Shown: piece after piece, positions 15,022-23,833 of the stretch
Layout of the letters: the number at the start of each line of letters is the position of its first letter
Numbering within the stretch: the first letter of the stretch is position 1
From: CAWKAV01 sp963847735
GTDB lineage: Bacteria; Desulfobacterota; Desulfuromonadia; Desulfuromonadales; BM103
Direction of reading: 5' to 3'
DNA: 64,000 nucleotides
Assembly: GCA_963847735.1 (NCBI GenBank)
Contig: CAWKAV010000005.1
Span: forward strand, 1-64,000
Translations under genes and position numbers: made by a program
Notes under the pieces: model-generated
The model's database searches: none
The model's input: the letters and a program-made list of their open reading frames with translations, nothing else
What the model was told of the DNA's origin: nothing

Positions 15022-16245
15022 ATGGCAGGATCTTTCGATTACGTCGTTGTCGGCAACAGCGCTGCCGGATTGCAGGCCATTCGCACTCTGCGTAAACATA
15101 CTGCGGAGGCCTCCGTGGCGATTATCGACCGCGAGGATCTGCCGGCGTACTCCCGGGTGTTGACGCCCTACTTCGTGGGCGGCAAGACCGAGCGTGACAA
15201 TCTCTTTATTGTCGAACCTGATTACTACAAAAAGGCCGAGGTCACCACCCTGTTTGGCCGTAACGTAGTCGCCCTCGATGCCGAAGGCCGTCAGTTGAAG
15301 ATGAGCGATGGCAGCCGCGTCACCTTTGGCAAACTGTTGCTGGCCACTGGAGCGGAAGCGCATCAGTTGGAAGTCAGATCCGACCGCTCCAGCGTGCTGC
15401 GCCACATGGCTGACGCCGAAAAACTGGTCGAGCTGATGCAGAATGCCGCCAGCATTACGGCGATCGGCGCCGGCCTGGTCAGCCTGCCGCTGCTCTCGCA
15501 CGCGCCAGCGTCCGCCGAGAAGCACCTGATCGTTGGCTCCAACCGTATTTTCAGTCGGGTGGTGGATGCGGAAAGTTCGGCAATTCTTGAAACACGCTTC
15601 GAAAAACATGGCCTGCAGCTGCACAAGCAGAATGATATCGTCGCGATCGAAGAAGGTGACCGGTTGCAATTGCAGCTGGCCTCTGGTGATTGTCTGACCA
15701 CTGACATGCTGATCGTCGGCAAAGGTGTGGAGCCGAACAGTGAGCTGGCACGTGCCGCCGGTCTGAATGTCAATTACGGCGTACTGGTAGATGACTTCTG
15801 TCGCACCAGTCATGCGGACATCTTCGCGGCGGGCGACGCTGCAGAAGGTAAGGATTTTGTGACCGGTGAATCGATTATCCAGGGCAACTGGGTGACCGCT
15901 GTCGAGCAGGGAGAGAACGCTGCTCTGAACATGCTGGGCAAGACCTGTGCCTATGAAGGCAGCCTGAAAAACAACATCACCGAGGTGTTCGGCGTGGACA
16001 TTGCCGCCATTGGTCACTGCTTGGATGACACCATGCAGAGTGTCCGTACCCATGATCAGATCACAGGTCGCTATCGCAAAGTATTTCTGAACGAACAGCA
16101 ACAGGTCATCGGGGCGGTTCTGATCGGCGAGACCAATGACGCAGGGCTCTATTATCATTGGATCCGTACCCGCACACTTTTCCCGGGCAAACGAATCCTG
16201 AACGGAACGAACACCTATGCTGGCTTCCAGCAGAGAATGGCTTAG
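15022..16245 (+). CDS. aorC: FAD-dependent NAD(P)H oxidoreductase subunit (AorC type)
   Basis: The protein has 407 residues from the ATG at 15022 (TGAGG six bases upstream); an ATG at 15010 lies too close to the hairpin and lacks a site. The N-terminal Rossmann fold binds FAD (YVVVGNSAAGLQA). LLATGAEAHQ and the second FAD motif DIFAAGDAAEG are present, but the middle NAD-binding GxGxxG is weak (IGAGLVSLP). In the Aromatoleum enzyme this subunit links the Fe-S chain to NAD, so the same role is inferred. Confidence 0.82.
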   Translation: MAGSFDYVVVGNSAAGLQAIRTLRKHTAEASVAIIDREDLPAYSRVLTPYFVGGKTERDNLFIVEPDYYKKAEVTTLFGRNVVALDAEGRQLKMSDGSRVTFGKLLLATGAEAHQLEVRSDRSSVLRHMADAEKLVELMQNAASITAIGAGLVSLPLLSHAPASAEKHLIVGSNRIFSRVVDAESSAILETRFEKHGLQLHKQNDIVAIEEGDRLQLQLASGDCLTTDMLIVGKGVEPNSELARAAGLNVNYGVLVDDFCRTSHADIFAAGDAAEGKDFVTGESIIQGNWVTAVEQGENAALNMLGKTCAYEGSLKNNITEVFGVDIAAIGHCLDDTMQSVRTHDQITGRYRKVFLNEQQQVIGAVLIGETNDAGLYYHWIRTRTLFPGKRILNGTNTYAGFQQRMA

Positions 16246-16275
16246 GTCTCGACTCAACTCTCGGAAAGGACGACG

Positions 16276-16557
16276 ATGCTGCACATTCAATTTTTCAGCC
16301 TGATCCGGATGCTTTTGAAACGGGACGCCATCGAAATTCCATGGACCGAGGGCGACACCGTGCAGAGCGTACTGGAAAAAACCCAGCAGCAGATCGCCAC
16401 GCCCTTTTTACACAAGCTGCTCGATGAGCAGGGTGCACCCCACGCCGGAACCATCATCCTTGTCAATCGCAAAAACATCCTGCATCTGCAAGGGCTGCAA
16501 ACCCCGGTCGCCGATGGTGATGTGCTGGCCTTCTTCCCACCGGGTGCCGGGGGCTGA
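16276..16557 (+). CDS. aorD: MoaD/ThiS-like sulfur carrier protein
   Basis: The protein has 93 residues with a ubiquitin-like fold and the diagnostic C-terminal Gly-Gly (FFPPGAGG), which is adenylated and thiocarboxylated by an E1-like partner. That partner is encoded two bases downstream. In this operon it most likely supplies the dithiolene sulfur for the tungsten cofactor. The RBS is AAAGGA. Confidence 0.82.
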   Translation: MLHIQFFSLIRMLLKRDAIEIPWTEGDTVQSVLEKTQQQIATPFLHKLLDEQGAPHAGTIILVNRKNILHLQGLQTPVADGDVLAFFPPGAGG

Positions 16558-16559
16558 AA

Positions 16560-17231
16560 GTGACTGAAACCGATCGTTATGACCGGCAGATTCTGCACTG
16601 GGGGATCGAAAAACAGCGCATCATAGAACAGTCCTGCCTGTTGATCGCCGGTGTCGGCGGCCTGGGGGCAACGGTCAGCCAGCTGCTGGTGCGCGCCGGC
16701 ATCAGCCGGCTCTACCTGGTCGATGACGGCTGTCTCGACTGGCCCGACCTGAACCGTCAGACCCTGTATGGTGAGAAAGACATCGGCCGAGCCAAGTTGA
16801 CGTTGGCGAAAGAACGCCTGCGCCAGATCAACTCATCGACAGAGATTATCGAGCTGCAAGGCCGGATCGATGACTCTTTCCGGGCGCCCGGCGACGTGGC
16901 CGGCGTGGCCGACTGCCTCGATAACTACCAGAGCCGTTTTGCTCTCTACCGTGCCGTTCCGAAAGGCACCTACTTTGTGCATGGCGGCCTGAACGGGGAC
17001 CATGGCCAGGTGCTGACCTTGATCGCCGGAGAGTCGCAACCGTTGGATGAAATCTTTGCCGGTGCTATGCAGCCACAGGGCAGTATCCCGGTAACCCCCG
17101 ATAACGTGGTAATTATCGCTGGCCTGATGGTCAACGAGCTGTTCAGCGTACTTTGGCAAGCGCCGAAGCTGCTCGATCGCTGCCTGGTCGTCAGTCTGGA
17201 TGATTTCAACATGTCATTCCTCGACATCTAG
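16560..17231 (+). CDS. aorE: MoeB/ThiF-like E1 adenylyltransferase
   Basis: The protein has 223 residues, with a GTG start two bases past the MoaD-like stop. The ATP-binding GVGGLGATVSQLLVRAG loop, the DLNRQTLY motif and the DCLDNYQSR segment match MoeB/ThiF proteins that activate the Gly-Gly tail of MoaD/ThiS. The two CXXC zinc pairs of classical MoeB are not seen, as in some shorter homologues. It probably works only on the adjacent carrier protein. Confidence 0.82.
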   Translation: MTETDRYDRQILHWGIEKQRIIEQSCLLIAGVGGLGATVSQLLVRAGISRLYLVDDGCLDWPDLNRQTLYGEKDIGRAKLTLAKERLRQINSSTEIIELQGRIDDSFRAPGDVAGVADCLDNYQSRFALYRAVPKGTYFVHGGLNGDHGQVLTLIAGESQPLDEIFAGAMQPQGSIPVTPDNVVIIAGLMVNELFSVLWQAPKLLDRCLVVSLDDFNMSFLDI

Positions 17232-17269
17232 CCCCTCTCCTCTTGCCTTTACCTGCGACCGAAGGCATA

Positions 17270-17536
17270 ATGCCTGCCATTCACAAGGCAGTCACAACCT
17301 GTTTCAAAGAGCGCGACATGGGCTACAGCAACGACATGGAAAGATCCCCCTGGGTCTGCCACATCTGCAATTACAAGTCGGATGACAGCGAGAGCGAAAC
17401 ATGCGACCTCTGCTACCGGGTGACCTGCTCTTTGCACCTGCGTCCGGCGTCGATTTATAATAAGCGGAATGGTCTTTACGAAACCGCTGCGGTTTGTGTT
17501 GCCTGCGCAGCTGACAATGCTCGAAAAGGGCAGTGA
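17270..17536 (+). CDS. Small zinc-ribbon-like protein, unknown function
   Basis: The protein has 88 residues from the ATG at 17270 (AAGG upstream); a start at 17318 would also keep all cysteines. Paired cysteines WVCHICNY, TCDLCYRVTC and VCVACAAD suggest two zinc ribbons or a rubredoxin-like fold. It follows the aor genes by 40 bp and precedes a terminator, so it may be the last gene of that operon. No family is recognised. Confidence 0.55.
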   Translation: MPAIHKAVTTCFKERDMGYSNDMERSPWVCHICNYKSDDSESETCDLCYRVTCSLHLRPASIYNKRNGLYETAAVCVACAADNARKGQ

Positions 17537-17562
17537 ACCAGGGTTAGCGACTTTGAACGGGG

Positions 17563-17590
17563 AAGGCGGGCTATCGGGTTCGCCTTTTTT
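17563..17590 (+). terminator. Terminator at the end of the aor region
   Basis: AAGGCG (17563-17568) and CGCCTT (17581-17586) form a short stem followed directly by a T run. Confidence 0.65.
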
Positions 17591-17719
17591 CGTTGAACCA
17601 TTACAGTCAAAAACATTAACCTTAAGTGGTTGTTGCGTTCTTAATAATCCGTTCTTTAGTTGAATAGCCCACGAAAAACGCTAGTCTTTCGGTGTGCTTA
17701 CACAAAGGAAATTTGCGAA

Positions 17720-18643
17720 ATGAGCTTTATTGACGAGAAAATTCTGCTGTTCGACGGGGCCTGCGGTACCAACCTCCAGGAGATGACGATCCCGGAAACC
17801 GCCTGGCAGGGGTGTGAAGGCTGCAATGAGCTGTTGAATTTGACCTCCCCTGAGACGATTGTGACCCTGCACAAGTCGTTTCTCAATGCCGGGGCCATGG
17901 TGGTCGAAACCAATACCTTTGGCGCGAGCTCCATCGTGCTGGCCGAGTATGACCTGGCCGAAAAAACCACCGAGATCAACCGGGCGGCGGTGGCCAACGC
18001 CCGGACGGCGATCGGGGGCCGCACTGGCTGTTACGTGGCCGGCTCGGTCGGGCCGACCACCAAGCTGCCGTCGCTTGGTCACATCAGCGTCGAGGCCCTG
18101 TCGGAGTCTTTGCGCGAACAGATGCGGGCCCTGGTCGAGGCCGGGGTCGATGCCCTGGTGATCGAGACTTGCCAGGACTTGCTGCAGGTAAAAACCGCCG
18201 TGGTGGCCTGTTTCGAGGTGCTTGAAGAGACTGGCCGCGTTCTGCCGGTTTTGGTTTCGGTGACCATGGAGCGCCAGGGCACCATGCTGGTCGGCAGCGA
18301 CATCGCTGCAATCTGCGCCACCCTGGAGCCCTTCCCGATCCATTCGCTCGGTCTGAACTGCGCGACCGGCCCGGCCGACATGGTCTCGCATATCCGTTAC
18401 CTCGGTCAGAACTGGCCGGGCCGGATTTCCTGCATGCCGAATCAGGGTCTTCCCAGCGTGGTCGACGGCAAGACCTTTTACCCGATGACCCCACAGGAGT
18501 TCGTGCACAGTATGCGCAAGTTCATCGAGAGCGACGGCGTCACTATTGTCGGTGGTTGCTGCGGGACCACCCCGGAACATATTCGCCAACTGGCAGCCGC
18601 CTGTACGAGCCTCTCACCGGCAGCACGGGAGGTGACAGTATGA
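17720..18643 (+). CDS. Methionine synthase homocysteine-binding part (split MetH, module 1)
   Basis: The protein has 307 residues from the ATG at 17720 (AAAGGAA upstream). It is a homocysteine S-methyltransferase barrel. The start FDGACGTNLQ and the zinc ligands, one Cys in LGLNCATGP and two in VGGCCGTTPEH, are all present. In most bacteria this domain is fused to the rest of MetH. Here its TGA stop overlaps the ATG of the next gene (ATGA), so the two halves are translationally coupled and presumably assemble into one methionine synthase. Confidence 0.88.
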   Translation: MSFIDEKILLFDGACGTNLQEMTIPETAWQGCEGCNELLNLTSPETIVTLHKSFLNAGAMVVETNTFGASSIVLAEYDLAEKTTEINRAAVANARTAIGGRTGCYVAGSVGPTTKLPSLGHISVEALSESLREQMRALVEAGVDALVIETCQDLLQVKTAVVACFEVLEETGRVLPVLVSVTMERQGTMLVGSDIAAICATLEPFPIHSLGLNCATGPADMVSHIRYLGQNWPGRISCMPNQGLPSVVDGKTFYPMTPQEFVHSMRKFIESDGVTIVGGCCGTTPEHIRQLAAACTSLSPAAREVTV

Positions 18644-21090
18644 AACCATCGGTCTCCAGCCTCTACCAGGCGGTAGAAATTGCCCAGGATATACCGCCGC
18701 TGCTGATCGGCGAACGCTCCAATACCAACGGCTCGAAAAAATTCCGCGACTACCTGCTGGCCGAAGATTTCGACGGTTGCCTGCGCATCGGCCTCGATCA
18801 GGAGGCGCAGGGCGCTCAGATCCTCGACCTCTGCTCTGCCTACGCCGGTCGCGATGAAACAGCCGATCTGACCCGTTTGGTCAAACTTTATGCGGAATCG
18901 GTCAAAATCCCGATCATGATCGACTCGACCACGCCGGACTGCATCGAGGCGTGCCTGAAGCTCTATCCCGGCCGTTGCATCATCAACTCGATCAACCTGG
19001 AAGACGGCGGCAAGACCCTCGACCGGATCTGCCGGTTGGCCAAAAAGTATGGCGCAGCGGTGGTCGCCCTGACCATCAATGTTAAAGGTATGGCGATGAC
19101 CGCCGATGAAAAGGTGGCAACGGCCCGTCAGATCTACGAGCTGGCAGTTGGCAAACACGGCCTGCGCCCCCAGGACATCCTCTTCGATCCCCTCACCTTC
19201 ACCATCGGCGCCGGCGACGAGAGCCTGCTCGATGCTGCGATCCAGACCCTGGACGGCATCAGGCGCATCAAGCAGGAGCTGCCGGGCGTGTTCACGGTGC
19301 TGGGGCTCTCCAATATCTCCTTTGGCTTGCCGCCGGCGGCACGCAAGATTCTCAATTCGGTGTTTTTGCATGAAGCCGTTGAGCAGGGGCTGGATGCGGC
19401 AATTATTGATCCCGGCAAGATCCTGCCGCTGGCGCAAATCAGCGAGGAGGACCGGACCTTCTGCTTCGATCTGATTTATAATCGCGACCAGGGCAAGGAG
19501 AAGTCGCCTTTGATGCGTTTCATCGATCATTTTGCCGAGCGGGTCGACACCGAAGAGGAGGACGAAACGCAGGACAAGCGCCCCGAGCAAGAGCTGCACC
19601 AGAAAATTGTACGAGGCGACAAAGACGGTATCGAAGATGTTTTAGCGGTGCTGCTTGATCGCTACCCGCCGCTTGAAATCGTCAACCAGATCCTGGTGCC
19701 GGCCATGCGCCATGTCGGGGAACTCTTCGGCAAGGGCGAACTGTTGCTGCCGTTTGTACTGCAGTCGGCCGAGGCGATGAAGAAGAGTGTCGCCTGGCTG
19801 GAGCCGCATATGCAGAAGGTCGATCAGGAGGAGGGCACCAAAATTCTGTTGGCGACCGTGCAGGGCGATGTGCATGATATCGGCAAGAACCTGGTCGACA
19901 TCCTGCTCTCCAACAACGGCTACAAGGTCTTTAACATCGGCATCAAGGTGCCGGCCGAGACCATCATCGCCAAGGCCCGCGAACTGAATGTGGATATTAT
20001 CGGCCTCTCCGGTCTGCTGGTGAAATCGGCCATCGTCATGCAGGAGAGCCTGCCGCAGTATCGCGAGGCGGGACTCACGATGCCGATCCTGCTCGGTGGC
20101 GCCGCGCTGACCAGTGATTTTGTCGCCACCTCCTGCGTGCCTAACTATGACGCGCCGGTGGTCTACTGCGCCGACGCTTTCGCCGGGCTCAAGGCGTTGA
20201 AGGATTACGAGGCAGGCACGCTGAAGGCAACCGTAGCAACGCCTAAAAACGCCCTGCCACGCATGAAGCCGGGGGTGAAAGACGTCAATATTGATCGCAG
20301 TCATCCGGTCCCCACGCCGCCTTTCTACGGCCTGCGGCATGTCATTGATATCGATCCGGCAAAGCTCTTCCCTTACGTCAACGAGCAGGCGCTGTTTCGC
20401 GGTCGCTGGGGTTACCGTCGCACCGCCAGCACCAGTGCCGAAGAGTATATAGAGTTGACGCGCAACACGGTCACGCCCCTCTACGAAGGTCTCAAACAGC
20501 GTGCATTGCAGGAAGGCCTGCTGCGGCCGAAAGCCGCCTATGGATATTTCCGCTGCTACAGCGAAGGTGACACGGTTTTCGTCGAAACCGCTGGCGAACC
20601 GCTGGCTTTCGACTTCCCGCGCCAGTCGTCGCCACCTCATCTCTGTATTGCCGATTATTACCGCAGCCGCGACGAGGGGGGGGATGTTGCCGCCTTCTTC
20701 GTGGTGACCATTGGCGAACAGATCGCGGTCGAGACCAAAAAGCTGTTCGAGGCGGATTCTTACCACGACTACCTGATGCTGCACGGCTTCAGCGTTGAGG
20801 TGACCGATGCCCTGGCCGAATACTGGCACGAGGTGATGCGCTACGAGCTCGGTATTTCTGCCGAGAAACCCACCGACATGACCGGCTACGTTACCCAGGG
20901 CTACCAGGGCTCACGTTACGGCTTCGGCTACCCGGCCTGTCCCGATCTCGATGCTCACAAGATGCTGTTCAAGCTGCTTGAGCCGGAGGCGATCGGCGTC
21001 ACCCTGACCGAGACCATGGAGATGGTGCCCGAGGTGAGCACCTCGGCGATCATTGCCCATCATCCGCAGGCTAAGTATTTTGCGGTATAG
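18640..21090 (+). CDS. Cobalamin methionine synthase, pterin/B12/activation parts (split MetH, module 2)
   Basis: The protein has 816 residues from the ATG at 18640, with GGGAGG upstream. The domain order is the methyltetrahydrofolate-binding barrel (about 20-290, with LLIGERSNTNGSKKF), the B12 cap and B12-binding domain with the cobalt-ligand motif DVHDIGKN near residue 410, and the AdoMet reactivation domain (FRGRWGYRR to GYPACPDLD). Only the homocysteine module is absent, and it is encoded just upstream. The product transfers the folate methyl group through cobalamin to homocysteine. Confidence 0.9.
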   Translation: MKPSVSSLYQAVEIAQDIPPLLIGERSNTNGSKKFRDYLLAEDFDGCLRIGLDQEAQGAQILDLCSAYAGRDETADLTRLVKLYAESVKIPIMIDSTTPDCIEACLKLYPGRCIINSINLEDGGKTLDRICRLAKKYGAAVVALTINVKGMAMTADEKVATARQIYELAVGKHGLRPQDILFDPLTFTIGAGDESLLDAAIQTLDGIRRIKQELPGVFTVLGLSNISFGLPPAARKILNSVFLHEAVEQGLDAAIIDPGKILPLAQISEEDRTFCFDLIYNRDQGKEKSPLMRFIDHFAERVDTEEEDETQDKRPEQELHQKIVRGDKDGIEDVLAVLLDRYPPLEIVNQILVPAMRHVGELFGKGELLLPFVLQSAEAMKKSVAWLEPHMQKVDQEEGTKILLATVQGDVHDIGKNLVDILLSNNGYKVFNIGIKVPAETIIAKARELNVDIIGLSGLLVKSAIVMQESLPQYREAGLTMPILLGGAALTSDFVATSCVPNYDAPVVYCADAFAGLKALKDYEAGTLKATVATPKNALPRMKPGVKDVNIDRSHPVPTPPFYGLRHVIDIDPAKLFPYVNEQALFRGRWGYRRTASTSAEEYIELTRNTVTPLYEGLKQRALQEGLLRPKAAYGYFRCYSEGDTVFVETAGEPLAFDFPRQSSPPHLCIADYYRSRDEGGDVAAFFVVTIGEQIAVETKKLFEADSYHDYLMLHGFSVEVTDALAEYWHEVMRYELGISAEKPTDMTGYVTQGYQGSRYGFGYPACPDLDAHKMLFKLLEPEAIGVTLTETMEMVPEVSTSAIIAHHPQAKYFAV

Positions 21091-21138
21091 GCAAAAGATG
21101 ATTTTGAATTATTGAACAGGCAAACAAGGGAGGATGAT

Positions 21139-21297
21139 GTGCGTTATATCTGTGCCAACTGTGGTTACACTTACGATCCGGCTCTAGGTGACCCGATGAA
21201 TGATATCCCACCGGGAACCGCTTTCGATGATCTGCCGGACAACTGGGTCTGCCCGTTATGCTATGCCGACAAGTCGAATTTCGATCCGCTGGATTGA
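21139..21297 (+). CDS. Rubredoxin
   Basis: The protein has 52 residues with a GTG start at 21139 after AAGGGAGG. The iron site is CANCGYTY and CPLCYADK, with the usual DLPDNWVCP turn. It is a small cytoplasmic one-electron carrier. It follows metH closely and may pair with redox enzymes elsewhere, such as the AOR operon or oxygen-detoxifying proteins. Confidence 0.93.
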   Translation: MRYICANCGYTYDPALGDPMNDIPPGTAFDDLPDNWVCPLCYADKSNFDPLD

Positions 21298-21331
21298 TCG
21301 GGTCGCAAACTGAAATTGACAGTCTTTTGAT

Positions 21332-22072
21332 TTAAAGGATTCCGCCCAGGTATTCAGCCAGGTCAACCCGGATCGGCATGAAGTAGATGCCCGAATCAGT
21401 CTTTCGGGCGAACTCCAGGCACTGACGGGCGAAGCATCGATTCCACTGCAGGGTCGGCTCGAAGTCCGGCGGGAAAATGGCGTTGTTGAGGTTATCCCAA
21501 TAGTCCTTGCTGCGTACGCTCATGACCGGACTGACCCCCCAGAAAGTATCAATCCCCGACAGCAGGTCATGATAGATATCCATGAGACGGAGATCGAAGA
21601 ACGGCTGGGTGAAGAACCCCTCGGCACCGGCATCGAGCTTGCGCTTGACATAGTCGAGCTCATCCTTGATTCCGGAACGGTAAGGGTCGATGCCGGCGTA
21701 GACTTTCAAAGCCGGCATCTGGGCCTTGATGGTGCGAATCAAGTCGACCGAACCGGTTCGATAGACCCGCCGCGACATGTCCTGGGGTTGGTCTCCGGCG
21801 ATGACCAGCACGCTGTCGATACCATTCTGCGCAAAGGTCTCCACCAGCGGGAAGGGTTTGCCCAGATCGAAGTCAATGGCACGAAGGTGGGGAATGGCAT
21901 GCGGGAAGAGATGTTTCGCCTGGCAACAAGCCTCCCAGCTTCTCAGTGGGAATTTGAGCAGGTCGGGCATGTTGATGGTATCGATGGTCGGAAAAAGTTC
22001 GCGAACCAGCTGCAGCTCCTGCTGCAGGGCTTCGCGATCACGGGGGACCAGTTCTATTGAGATCTTGTGCAA
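21332..22072 (-). CDS. Methylenetetrahydrofolate reductase family protein, short form
   Basis: The protein has 246 residues, shorter than the roughly 290-residue MetF. MTHFR features include the N-terminal ISIELVPRD strand with the catalytic-type Glu, VLVIAGDQPQ, and AGAEGFFTQPFFD near residue 155. The start is TTG at 22072 with AGAGGA upstream; no better ATG exists. It lies beside the split methionine synthase and rubredoxin, so a role in methyl-folate supply is likely. Short forms in anaerobes may use other electron donors or partners; whether this one does is unknown. Confidence 0.75.
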   Translation of the reverse strand: MHKISIELVPRDREALQQELQLVRELFPTIDTINMPDLLKFPLRSWEACCQAKHLFPHAIPHLRAIDFDLGKPFPLVETFAQNGIDSVLVIAGDQPQDMSRRVYRTGSVDLIRTIKAQMPALKVYAGIDPYRSGIKDELDYVKRKLDAGAEGFFTQPFFDLRLMDIYHDLLSGIDTFWGVSPVMSVRSKDYWDNLNNAIFPPDFEPTLQWNRCFARQCLEFARKTDSGIYFMPIRVDLAEYLGGIL

Positions 22073-22258
22073 AGTCTTTTCCTCTCTGATATGCTGTACA
22101 TAGAAATTCCGTCACCATAGTAACGTTTCGGCCAGGGAATGACAACGTCCGGTCGCATGATTCCAGAATATGTCGTCTGTATGTGACCCCGTGCGCGATC
22201 AAATCCCTGACGAACTTCCGAAATGGTTGTCAATCCTGTTGCTGTCCGGAGGAAACCC

Positions 22259-22936
22259 ATGTCCCTGACACTTGCTTTTGATGTGTACGGCACGCTGATA
22301 GACACTGGCGGGATCGTTACGGCCCTGCAGAAGTTGATCGGTGATCAGGCCAAACCTTTTTCTGACCTCTGGAGGAGCAAGCAGCTCGAATATTCGTTTC
22401 GCAGGGGCCTGATGCAGAACTACCGTGACTTTTCAGTCTGTACCCGTCAAGCTCTCGACTATTGTTGTGAGACTTTCCGGGTCGGGCTGAGTGCCACAGA
22501 GCGGGAAGGCCTGCTCGAGGCCTACCGCACCCTGCCGGCGTTCGATGATGCACGGCAAGGGCTGGAAAGGTTGAAGGCCACCGATTGCCGACTGTACGCC
22601 TTCTCCAATGGCAAGCCGGATGATGTGCGCAACCTGATGCGGAACGCCCTTATCGACCAGTACCTGGAGGACGTCATCAGTACTGACGATATCAGAAGCT
22701 TTAAGCCGAACCCTGCGGTCTATGCGCATTTTCTGCGTCAATCCGGGACCTGCGGTTCGGAAGCCTGGCTGATCTCGGGCAACCCCTTCGATGTTATCGG
22801 TGCCATCTCGGCAGGCATGCGCGGCGCCTGGGTCAAACGCGTTCCGCAGGCGGTCTTCGATCCGTGGGAAATCCGGCCAACACTGACTGTTGACAGTATC
22901 ATTGAGTTGGCTGAAACGGTATCCCGACTTTCCTGA
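22259..22936 (+). CDS. HAD-family hydrolase, haloacid dehalogenase type II
   Basis: The protein has 225 residues from the ATG at 22259, after GGAGGAA. The nucleophile Asp is in LAFDVYGTLID and the second motif is LYAFSNGKPDD. The lysine region is RSFKPNPAVYAHF, and the final acidic loop may be GNPFDVIGA. This arrangement fits the L-2-haloacid dehalogenase branch, though such genes often encode phosphatases of unknown substrate. Its 3' end overlaps a truncated gene on the other strand. Confidence 0.85.
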   Translation: MSLTLAFDVYGTLIDTGGIVTALQKLIGDQAKPFSDLWRSKQLEYSFRRGLMQNYRDFSVCTRQALDYCCETFRVGLSATEREGLLEAYRTLPAFDDARQGLERLKATDCRLYAFSNGKPDDVRNLMRNALIDQYLEDVISTDDIRSFKPNPAVYAHFLRQSGTCGSEAWLISGNPFDVIGAISAGMRGAWVKRVPQAVFDPWEIRPTLTVDSIIELAETVSRLS

Positions 22937-23135
22937 CCTTTAACCAAAAGGGAACACACACACCGGGTGGCAGCAGTGCCAGTGCCCGAATATCAATTAA
23001 GACACCGATGGAAGGGGCCGCCTCTCTTTTCAGAACCGCGCTGGATCCTTCAATCCATTCCTGCAATTCTTTCTTATTGACGAGGCCACTGAAATTAATT
23101 TGATAGTCAGAGCAAATTTTTGAAATTTTGTACAT
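22899..23135 (-). pseudogene. Probable truncated STAS-like protein gene
   Basis: The ATG at 23135 has a good GGGAGA ribosome site and opens MYKISKICSDYQINFSGLVN. After it comes VLIDIRALALLPP, which resembles small STAS/SpoIIAA-like proteins. The frame then runs 38 bp into the HAD gene, antisense to it, with no recognisable C-terminus. It is either a shortened gene that lost its 3' half or a small real protein of 78 residues. I have no firm family match. Confidence 0.4.
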
Positions 23136-23270
23136 ACGGGGTCTCCCTTCACACAGCTTTTCCATGGTGTGATGCACATGAAGCAATATTGTAATGACCG
23201 ATCTCTCAATCAGAGCTATTGCTCAAGGAGCGTGCCAACTTGCGCAATTTCTTGTGACCGGAAACTGTCA

Positions 23271-23310
23271 CAACAAGAAGGCCCGGCAAAATTGCCGGGC
23301 CTTCTTGTTG
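23271..23310. terminator. Perfect 40-bp palindromic terminator
   Basis: The 20-base arms 23271-23290 and 23291-23310 are exact inverted repeats (core GGCCCGGCAAAATTGCCGGG). It lies 24 bp past the thioredoxin stop and, being symmetric, can act for transcripts from either side. Confidence 0.85.
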
Positions 23311-23333
23311 ATTCGATGCAAGGGGGATAGATC

Positions 23334-23663
23334 TTACAGCGCTTTTTTTAACAAGCTTTCCAATTGGGTTTTCGGAACGGCGCCAACGACCTGGTCAAAC
23401 ACCTTACCGTCCTTGAAAAGGATCAGGGTCGGGATGCCGCGCACGCCGAACTGGCTCGGAGTAGCGGGGTTGTCATCGACATTCAGCTTACAGATCTTGA
23501 TTTGGCCATCAAACTCTTCTGCCAGCTGGTCAACAAGCGGACTGATCGCCTTGCACGGCGCACACCAGGATGCCCAGAAATCGACGAGCACGGGCACTGA
23601 GGATTTGTTAACTTCGCTCTCAAAAGAATCATCCGTTACCTGGACGACTTTATCACTTGCCAT
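23334..23663 (-). CDS. trxA: Thioredoxin
   Basis: The protein has 109 residues. The active site is WCAPC in place of the common WCGPC; the Ala variant is seen in some anaerobes and may shift the redox potential. The rest is typical: VLVDFWASWCAPCK, the cis-proline region RGIPTLILF and a C-terminal helix. It is a cytoplasmic disulfide reductase. It is divergent from the SIS-domain gene. Confidence 0.93.
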   Translation of the reverse strand: MASDKVVQVTDDSFESEVNKSSVPVLVDFWASWCAPCKAISPLVDQLAEEFDGQIKICKLNVDDNPATPSQFGVRGIPTLILFKDGKVFDQVVGAVPKTQLESLLKKAL

Positions 23664-23833
23664 AAGACACTCTCCTTATTGAATTGGATCTCTTTCTGAT
23701 ATTCAACTTTCATAATAATCTACCCTCACAAAAAATCAAGGGTTTATCCGTCAGAGGCTTTTGAAAATTGCCAGCCCTTGACAGTGACCACCCTGACCCC
23801 TAAGATGTGCGCAAATAATCCAACGAGGCAAAT

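Noticed and set aside
17591..17719. Cobalamin or SAM riboswitch before the split metH
   Set aside because: Only about 130 bp is available and no B12-box-like or SAM-type core could be recognised.
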